Shown here: positions 5,452 to 9,291 of the stretch, piece after piece
How positions within the stretch are numbered: position 1 is the stretch's first letter
How the letters are laid out: the number at the start of each line of letters is the position of its first letter
NCBI GenBank assembly: GCA_003663695.1
Contig: QMUB01000024.1
Span: 1-9,291 of the forward strand
Direction of reading: 5' to 3'
Length of the DNA stretch: 9,291 nucleotides
DNA from: Thermococci archaeon
GTDB taxonomy: Archaea > Methanobacteriota_B > Thermococci > Thermococcales > Thermococcaceae
Notes under the pieces: model-generated
What the model saw: only the letters and a program-made list of their open reading frames with translations
Told to the model about the DNA's origin: nothing
The model's database searches: none
Translations under genes and position numbers: made by a program

Positions 5452-6522
5452 ATGGCGAGAAAAAAGAAATCCGATGATATTAAAGAGCTCGAAGAGTTTG
5501 AGGAAGTTCCGATTGAGGAGGAATCCAACCTGGAAGATATTGTTGTAGCTGAAGTTGTTAAAGCAAAGAAATCCAAGGGAAAGAAGGTAGAATCACTTGA
5601 GGATCTTCCGGGTGTCGGACCCGCAACCGCTGAAAAGCTTAGGGAAGCGGGTTATGATGCCATCGAGGCAATAGCTGTCGCCTCTCCGCTGGAACTTAAG
5701 GAAGTTGCCGGTCTAAGTGAAGGAGCCGCTTTAAAGATAATTCAGGCTGCCAGAGAAGCGGCAAACATTGGAACATTTGTTACCGCGGATGAGTATTATA
5801 GAAAGCGCCAGACGATAGGGAGGATAACTACAGGCAGCAAGGCGCTTGATAAACTTTTGGGGGGAGGTATTGAAACTCAGGCTCTCACAGAAGTTTTTGG
5901 TCAATTCGGGAGTGGAAAAACTCAATTAGCACATCAGCTCTGTGTAAATGTGCAGCTGCTCCCGGAGGAGGGAGGTCTTGGAAAGGGCGCCATATACATA
6001 GATACGGAAAACACCTTCAGACCCGAGAGAATAAAGCAAATTGCCGAATTGAGAGGTCTGGACCCGGAAAAGGTTTTGAAAAATATATTTGTCTCCAGGG
6101 CTTTTAACTCAAACCATCAGATGTTGCTCGTTCAAAAAGCAGAAGAGCTCATTAAGGAGCACGGTATTGGTCTGGTAGTCGTCGATTCCCTCATGGCTCA
6201 TTTTAGGAGCGAGTACATAGGCAGGGGCTCCCTCGCCGAAAGGCAGCAGAAGCTTGGGAAGCATCTCTCGGATCTCCACCGCATAGCCAATTTATATGAT
6301 CTCGCGGTCTTTGTGACCAATCAGGTTCAAGCAAAACCAGATGCATTCTTTGGGGATCCAACGAGGCCAATAGGTGGACATATATTGGCTCATTCGGCGA
6401 CTGTTAGGGTTTATCTAAGGAAGGGGAAGGCGGGGAAGAGAATTGCACGTTTGATAGACTCGCCTCATCTTCCGGAAGGAGAAGCGACATTCAAGATAAC
6501 TGAGAAGGGAATAGAGGATTGA
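5452..6522 (+). CDS. radA: RadA recombinase (archaeal Rad51/RecA)
   Basis: ATP-dependent strand-exchange protein of homologous recombination and fork repair, 356 aa. Seen: a highly charged N-terminal tail (1-45), a helix-hairpin-helix DNA-binding domain (about 50-104, [13 protein letters not shown]), the polymerisation motif FVTA (109-112) that docks into the neighbouring subunit, Walker A GQFGSGKT (150-157), Walker B LVVVDS (241-246), and the L2/DNA-binding region with GGHILAHSA (308-316). The C-terminus ends in EKGIED. It is close to Pyrococcus RadA along its length, and no intein interrupts the Walker A region, a site used by inteins in some Thermococcales. It has its own promoter and converges on engB with three bases between the stops. 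Its place next to oriC, cdc6 and the PolD genes resembles the arrangement I recall for Thermococcus kodakarensis. Confidence 0.98.
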   Translation: MARKKKSDDIKELEEFEEVPIEEESNLEDIVVAEVVKAKKSKGKKVESLEDLPGVGPATAEKLREAGYDAIEAIAVASPLELKEVAGLSEGAALKIIQAAREAANIGTFVTADEYYRKRQTIGRITTGSKALDKLLGGGIETQALTEVFGQFGSGKTQLAHQLCVNVQLLPEEGGLGKGAIYIDTENTFRPERIKQIAELRGLDPEKVLKNIFVSRAFNSNHQMLLVQKAEELIKEHGIGLVVVDSLMAHFRSEYIGRGSLAERQQKLGKHLSDLHRIANLYDLAVFVTNQVQAKPDAFFGDPTRPIGGHILAHSATVRVYLRKGKAGKRIARLIDSPHLPEGEATFKITEKGIED

Positions 6523-6549
6523 GTTTTATTCTTTATTCTTTCTTTTTTG
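6523..6549 (+). terminator. T-rich terminator of radA inside the engB 3' end
   Basis: After the radA stop the plus strand reads GTTTTATTCTTTATTCTTTC and then TTTTTT, typical of archaeal T-tract termination. The same bases encode the Lys-rich C-terminus of EngB on the minus strand (YQKRKNKE). Confidence 0.6.
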
Positions 6550-7098
6550 ATATGTGCGCTCGAGTATTCTTTTCATGAGTTCTGGAAGATTTGTTCCAAA
6601 CTTTGCGGAAACAGGTACGAAGAGGTCTTTATAATCTTCCCAATCCCCGTTTAATCCAAATTTCCATACAATTCGGTTCATCGTGGCGTTGACATTTTTC
6701 ATCTTATCCAGCTTGTTAACAGCAACTATCGTGGGAATCCCGAGCTCTCTTAAGAACTGAAAGAACTCCACATCTATTGGTATTTCCCCCCTCTTCTCCC
6801 ATCTCTCAATTATCTCCAGCGTGCTCTTTCCATCTATCACGAGAACCGCAAGCTCTATCTCTTCCGTATTTTCTTCTATAAACCGGACTATCTCCCTTTT
6901 AACTCTCTCTTGGACTTCTTTCGAAACTCCGCTCATGAATCCAAAACCGGGCATGTCAACGATCCTCTTGTTTCTCCACCTGACTTCGACAGGTTTTCTG
7001 GTAACTCCGGGTCTCTTCCCCCTTTTAACCGCTTTTCCGGTTAATCCGAATATGAGCGTGCTCTTCCCGACATTCGATCGCCCTACAAAAATTATCAT
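6526..7098 (-). CDS. engB: EngB-type GTP-binding protein
   Basis: Small TRAFAC-class GTPase of the EngB/YihA family, 190 aa. Bacterial EngB (YsxC) helps assemble the large ribosomal subunit; the archaeal role is less clear and is inferred to be similar. Seen: G1 GRSNVGKS (6-13), the switch I threonine near T33 (PGVTRKPVEV), G3 DMPGFGF (48-54), G4 NKLDK (128-132) and G5 SAK (164-166), all intact. The chain starts almost at the P-loop, as usual for the archaeal form, and ends in a basic tail. ATG 7098 is supported by GGTGAGG about six bases upstream. It is transcribed toward radA, with its stop three bases from the radA stop, so the two transcripts probably overlap at their 3' ends. Confidence 0.93.
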   Translation of the reverse strand: MIIFVGRSNVGKSTLIFGLTGKAVKRGKRPGVTRKPVEVRWRNKRIVDMPGFGFMSGVSKEVQERVKREIVRFIEENTEEIELAVLVIDGKSTLEIIERWEKRGEIPIDVEFFQFLRELGIPTIVAVNKLDKMKNVNATMNRIVWKFGLNGDWEDYKDLFVPVSAKFGTNLPELMKRILERTYQKRKNKE

Positions 7099-7140
7099 AT
7101 TCCCTCACCAAATGCAGGTATGTCTTTACTCTTTTAAAGT
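7099..7140 (-). promoter_or_regulatory. engB promoter and ribosome binding site
   Basis: Minus-strand ACTTTAAAAGA at about 7130-7140 is a TATA box placed 33-40 bases before the ATG, giving a transcription start near 7108. GGTGAGG follows as the ribosome binding site. The leader would be short. Confidence 0.6.
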
Positions 7141-7150
7141 CTGATGATGC

Positions 7151-7225
7151 TGGGTGGTTCCATAAATAGTGTATTAACCCGTTGATTGGGGCATTAAAAA
7201 GCCCAATTACTCTTAAATCCACCCA
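7151..7225. repeat. Nested inverted repeats between two divergent genes
   Basis: Outer arms TGGGTGG (7151-7157) and CCACCCA (7219-7225) are perfect complements. They enclose a hairpin with arms ATTGGGGC (7185-7192) and GCCCAAT (7201-7207), one G bulged, with an 8-base AT loop. The element fills much of the 222-bp region between the engB and coiled-coil gene starts, and TATA-like TTAAAAA and CTTAAATC lie inside it for the plus-strand gene. It could be an operator, a structured RNA or chance. I found no C/D box pair, tRNA or riboswitch match here. Confidence 0.45.
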
Positions 7226-7320
7226 TCCTTACGGGCCCCAACGGCATCTAAAATCTCTGCGAAAGGTTTTTTACTTTGAACCCATTAAATGTTAACATCA
7301 AAAACGTTGTGGTGAAGGTT

Positions 7321-7980
7321 ATGGTGGAGACATCTCAGGAAAATCTGCTGGTCAATAAATTTTTGATATCTCTGGTGGATGGCAAGATTTTGGGCTTTGT
7401 GACGGGGATAACCGTGGAAGTGCAGGAGGATAAATTCTATTTCATCATGAAGGTAAAGGCACTTGAGAACGTTGGAAAAACAGGGGAATTCCACCCGGGA
7501 ATGTTTTCTACGGAGAAAAAGACAAGAATTGCGCCGGAGGATATAGTCAGCGTTGGAAATGATGCGATTATAATCGGGGGTGGAAAAGTTCCCCCCGTAA
7601 AGGAGATAGAGCGTCTGGTTCAGGTTTCAAATGAGTACTCCATACTCACAAAGGAGCTTGAATCGAAGGAAAAGGTAATTCAGCAGCTAAAAGAGGAAAA
7701 CACAATACTTTCAAAGCAGGTGAGTGAGCTGGAGCGGGAATTAAGGAGATATCAGGTTTTGAAGGAGGATTTTGAGCACCTGAAGGAGCAGCTCATAAAG
7801 CAGGAAGGGCAGCTTGAAATGGCACGGGAGTACATAAAGCTCCTGGAAGGGCTGAGGCATGATATAGATGCAATAAAATCAAATGTGGAAAAGCTAACGA
7901 CGGGATACCTTGAAGAAGCGGTCAGAAGTATAGTAAATGAAGAGCTCAATGCGAGAGGTTTAAAGAAGAGCCTCCTGTGA
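7321..7980 (+). CDS. PRC-barrel-like protein with long coiled coil, function unknown
   Basis: No function can be named. The product has 219 aa from ATG 7321. GGTGA (7311-7315), five bases before, supports this start; the frame is open upstream to a TTG at 7276 (234 aa) with a weaker site. The N-terminal ~90 residues look like a PRC-barrel: strands around FLISLVDGKILGFVTGITVEV and FYFIMKV, then RIAPEDIVSVGNDAIIIGGG, the usual 'i..edI..vGdd.ii' ending. From about 93 to 190 there is a continuous Glu/Lys/Leu-rich coiled coil (SKQVSELERELRRYQVLKED), followed by a short helical tail ending KKSLL. No signal peptide or membrane segment. PRC-barrels occur in RNA-processing and cytoskeletal or division proteins, so an adaptor role is possible. 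It is transcribed alone, divergent from engB and convergent with the Sec61-beta gene. Confidence 0.85.
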   Translation: MVETSQENLLVNKFLISLVDGKILGFVTGITVEVQEDKFYFIMKVKALENVGKTGEFHPGMFSTEKKTRIAPEDIVSVGNDAIIIGGGKVPPVKEIERLVQVSNEYSILTKELESKEKVIQQLKEENTILSKQVSELERELRRYQVLKEDFEHLKEQLIKQEGQLEMAREYIKLLEGLRHDIDAIKSNVEKLTTGYLEEAVRSIVNEELNARGLKKSLL

Positions 7981-7995
7981 TTTCTTTTTTAAATT
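7981..7995 (+). terminator. T-tract terminator after the coiled-coil gene
   Basis: TTTCTTTTTT directly follows the TGA stop, a typical archaeal T-rich termination signal. Confidence 0.55.
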
Positions 7996-8106
7996 TGAAA
8001 TTTGATATTGTTATGGTAACTGTGCTTGGCAATGGTATGATTTTATCCTCTTTTACCAGCATTATCAAAAGAATTCTCCTTATCCTAACAGCGCCTTAAA
8101 TTTAAA

Positions 8107-8127
8107 GTTTAAGTTTAAATTAAAAAA
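8107..8127 (-). terminator. T-tract terminator after the Sec61-beta gene
   Basis: On the minus strand TTTTTT directly follows the stop, then alternating short A and T runs (AATTTAAACTTAAAC). The remaining 110 bases up to the coiled-coil gene stop hold no gene I can support. Confidence 0.55.
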
Positions 8128-8298
8128 TCAGCCGAATATCTGTGTTCCAAACGCATGGAGCAGAATTTCTATTGCAACGAATATCAGCACTATGGCTATC
8201 GCCCCTTTGGGACTTACTTTTATTCCTGGAGTATCCTCATCAAAGAACCTCATCAAACCAGCGCCTGTTGGCGGAAGGGTGCTCTTTTGCCTTGCCAT
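8128..8298 (-). CDS. Preprotein translocase subunit Sec61-beta (archaeal SecG)
   Basis: Small tail-anchored third subunit of the archaeal SecYE-beta protein-conducting channel, 56 aa. It begins MARQKSTLPPTGAGLMRFFD, followed by EDTPGIKVSPKGAIAI, and has a single C-terminal membrane helix at about 33-50 (AIAIVLIFVAIEILLHAF), ending GTQIFG. This is nearly the Pyrococcus protein I remember, at the same length. ATG 8298 has GGTGAT a few bases upstream. The gene lies 51 bp downstream of rpiA on the same strand but has its own TATA box, so it need not depend on the rpiA transcript. It is short enough to be missed by length-limited gene callers. Confidence 0.96.
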   Translation of the reverse strand: MARQKSTLPPTGAGLMRFFDEDTPGIKVSPKGAIAIVLIFVAIEILLHAFGTQIFG

Positions 8299-8346
8299 AT
8301 TATCACCTACCTTTATCTTTAGATTCTCCCGAAACTTATAAAAGTT
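8299..8346 (-). promoter_or_regulatory. Promoter and ribosome binding site of the Sec61-beta gene
   Basis: Minus-strand CTTTTATAAGT at 8336-8346 is a strong TATA box only a few bases after the rpiA stop. The expected transcription start is near 8312. The ribosome binding site AGGTGAT follows at about 8302-8308. Confidence 0.65.
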
Positions 8347-8349
8347 TTG

Positions 8350-9030
8350 CTACCTTTCCAGTTTTTTGACCCCCTCTTTCGTTGCCACGAGGACTATGTC
8401 CGCTATATCGGAGAATATTCCATTTTCAACTACGCCCGGAATGTTGTTTAGCTCTATCTCCATATCCAAGGGATCCTCTATTCTCTCAAATTTTGCATCG
8501 AGTATGAAGTTTCCATTGTCCGTTATGACAGGCCCGTCCTTCTTGGAGCCCAATCTAAGCTCAGCGCTTGCATTGAAAACTTCTATCTCTTCAGCTATTG
8601 CCCTCCATGCGGCAGGAATGACCTCTATCGGGACCGGCATCTTTTGCCCTAGGTAATCAACAAGCTTGCTTTCATCTGCGAGTACTATGAAGGTTCCCGC
8701 CCTGTAATCAATGATCTTTTCCATGGTTAAGGCAGCACCACGCCCTTTTATTAAATTGAGCTGTGGATCCACCTCATCAGTACCATCAACGGCAATGTCT
8801 ATTGCATCCACCTCATCCAAGCTAACTATTGGTATGCCGCTTTCTATGGCTAAAAATTTGGCTTGGTGGGAAGTTGGGACACCGTACACCTCTAGCTCTT
8901 CCTCCATTACAAGCTTCCCAAGAAGGCGAATAAAATGGGCAGTGGTTGAACCGGTACCTAGTCCAACAACCATCCCATCTTCCACGAACTTTAGAGCTTC
9001 CCTTGCCACCATTTTCTTGAGCTCTTCCAT
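8350..9030 (-). CDS. rpiA: Ribose-5-phosphate isomerase A
   Basis: Cytosolic aldose-ketose isomerase interconverting ribose 5-phosphate and ribulose 5-phosphate, 226 aa, the usual length. In Thermococcales, which lack a complete oxidative pentose phosphate branch, it supplies ribose 5-phosphate for nucleotides from ribulose 5-phosphate made by the ribulose monophosphate route (known for the group). Seen: phosphate-binding GLGTGSTT (23-30), SHQA (54-57), DGTDEVD (82-88) and KGRGAALTMEK (95-105), where K95 and E104 correspond to the active-site Lys and Glu of the E. coli enzyme, then ADESK (118-122). All motifs are intact. ATG 9030 is preceded by GGGGTGAAAAG. It starts only 4 bp after the stop of the upstream small membrane protein, so the two are probably one transcript. 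Confidence 0.97.
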   Translation of the reverse strand: MEELKKMVAREALKFVEDGMVVGLGTGSTTAHFIRLLGKLVMEEELEVYGVPTSHQAKFLAIESGIPIVSLDEVDAIDIAVDGTDEVDPQLNLIKGRGAALTMEKIIDYRAGTFIVLADESKLVDYLGQKMPVPIEVIPAAWRAIAEEIEVFNASAELRLGSKKDGPVITDNGNFILDAKFERIEDPLDMEIELNNIPGVVENGIFSDIADIVLVATKEGVKKLER

Positions 9031-9034
9031 CTTT

Positions 9035-9291
9035 TCACCCCGTCATGTTCTGGATCATCTGATAGAGGAGCGACTTCTCGGGATTGTAGAACTTTGGCTC
9101 AAAGCCCACCACGAGGTTATATGTCAGCACCCAGAAGTAGAACCAGAAGAGCAAAAAGCTCCAGAGGCTTCTCCTCCAGATGAGCCTTTCCTCACTCATC
9201 TCATCTGGGAGCTCTTTTATGACATTTAGTATAATTTTTGGCATGATCATGTAAACCACAATTCCGAGAACTGCTCCCGCCATAACATTCT
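9035..9291 (-). CDS. Small membrane protein of unknown function (probably 5'-truncated by window edge)
   Basis: Not recognised. The frame is open from the window edge to a TGA at 9035-9037. The first ATG inside it is at 9283 (82 aa), but the eight visible bases before it show no ribosome binding site and no stop, so the true start may be outside. Seen: a hydrophobic segment at the beginning (AGAVLGIVVYMIMPKIILNV), a charged loop (KELPDEMSEERLIWRR), a second membrane segment rich in Trp/Phe (SLWSFLLFWFYFWVLTYNLVVGF), and a short polar tail. This suggests a two-TM protein. The stop lies 4 bp before rpiA, implying co-transcription but no obvious shared function. Confidence 0.7.
   Translation of the reverse strand, partial: NVMAGAVLGIVVYMIMPKIILNVIKELPDEMSEERLIWRRSLWSFLLFWFYFWVLTYNLVVGFEPKFYNPEKSLLYQMIQNMTG

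Noticed and set aside
5880..5960. Possible intein insertion near the RadA Walker A
   Set aside because: The RecA-fold sequence runs uninterrupted through the P-loop with the expected spacing.
7142..7148. Possible C box (CTGATGA) of a C/D guide RNA
   Set aside because: The first base does not fit the box and no D box (CTGA) or second box pair follows at the expected distance.
7949..8062. Minus-strand mini-ORF starting MLVKEDKIIPLPSTV
   Set aside because: Only about 38 codons, overlaps the end of the coiled-coil gene, and the nearest purine-rich ribosome binding site is too far away.

Overview
The window comes from a hyperthermophilic archaeon of the order Thermococcales (Thermococcus, Pyrococcus or Palaeococcus). 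The evidence is an archaeal family B-independent replication set (PolD small subunit DP1, Orc1/Cdc6, RadA), an archaeal Sec61-beta, TATA-box promoters, GGTGA/GGAGG ribosome binding sites, and proteins that closely resemble remembered Pyrococcus/Thermococcus sequences. Base composition is moderate to AT-rich. I would not name a species.

Left part (1-2700, minus strand): an operon of orc1/cdc6 followed 17 bp downstream by the PolD small subunit gene, whose 3' end lies outside the window. Middle left (2935-3558, minus): an uncharacterised protein of about 207 aa with a possible YbjN/type III chaperone-like fold. Middle (about 3560-4300): a gene-free stretch of roughly 700 bp that I read as the chromosomal replication origin, oriC. 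It holds Orc1/Cdc6-binding ORB elements (TTCCASTGGAA cores, one with G-strings on both sides), degenerate copies, a second TGAACA repeat family and an AT-rich unwinding candidate. ORB cores also lie inside the uncharacterised gene and at the start of cdc6, so the array spans about 1.5 kb.

Right of the origin (plus strand): an MthK-type two-TM potassium channel with an RCK domain, then radA. RadA converges on the EngB-type GTPase gene with only 3 bp between stop codons. Beyond engB, across a divergent intergenic region with nested inverted repeats, lies a PRC-barrel/coiled-coil protein (plus). It converges with a minus-strand group: a small membrane protein (cut by the window edge), rpiA (ribose-5-phosphate isomerase) and a 56-aa Sec61-beta gene with its own promoter.

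Together the window is a replication/recombination island: initiator, replicative polymerase, origin and recombinase side by side, with housekeeping genes to the right. No mobile element, CRISPR array, tRNA or rRNA was seen, and RadA, Cdc6 and the visible part of DP1 carry no intein. The least explained items are the uncharacterised gene embedded in the ORB array, the TGAACA repeats in oriC, and a strong internal ribosome binding site in the potassium channel gene.
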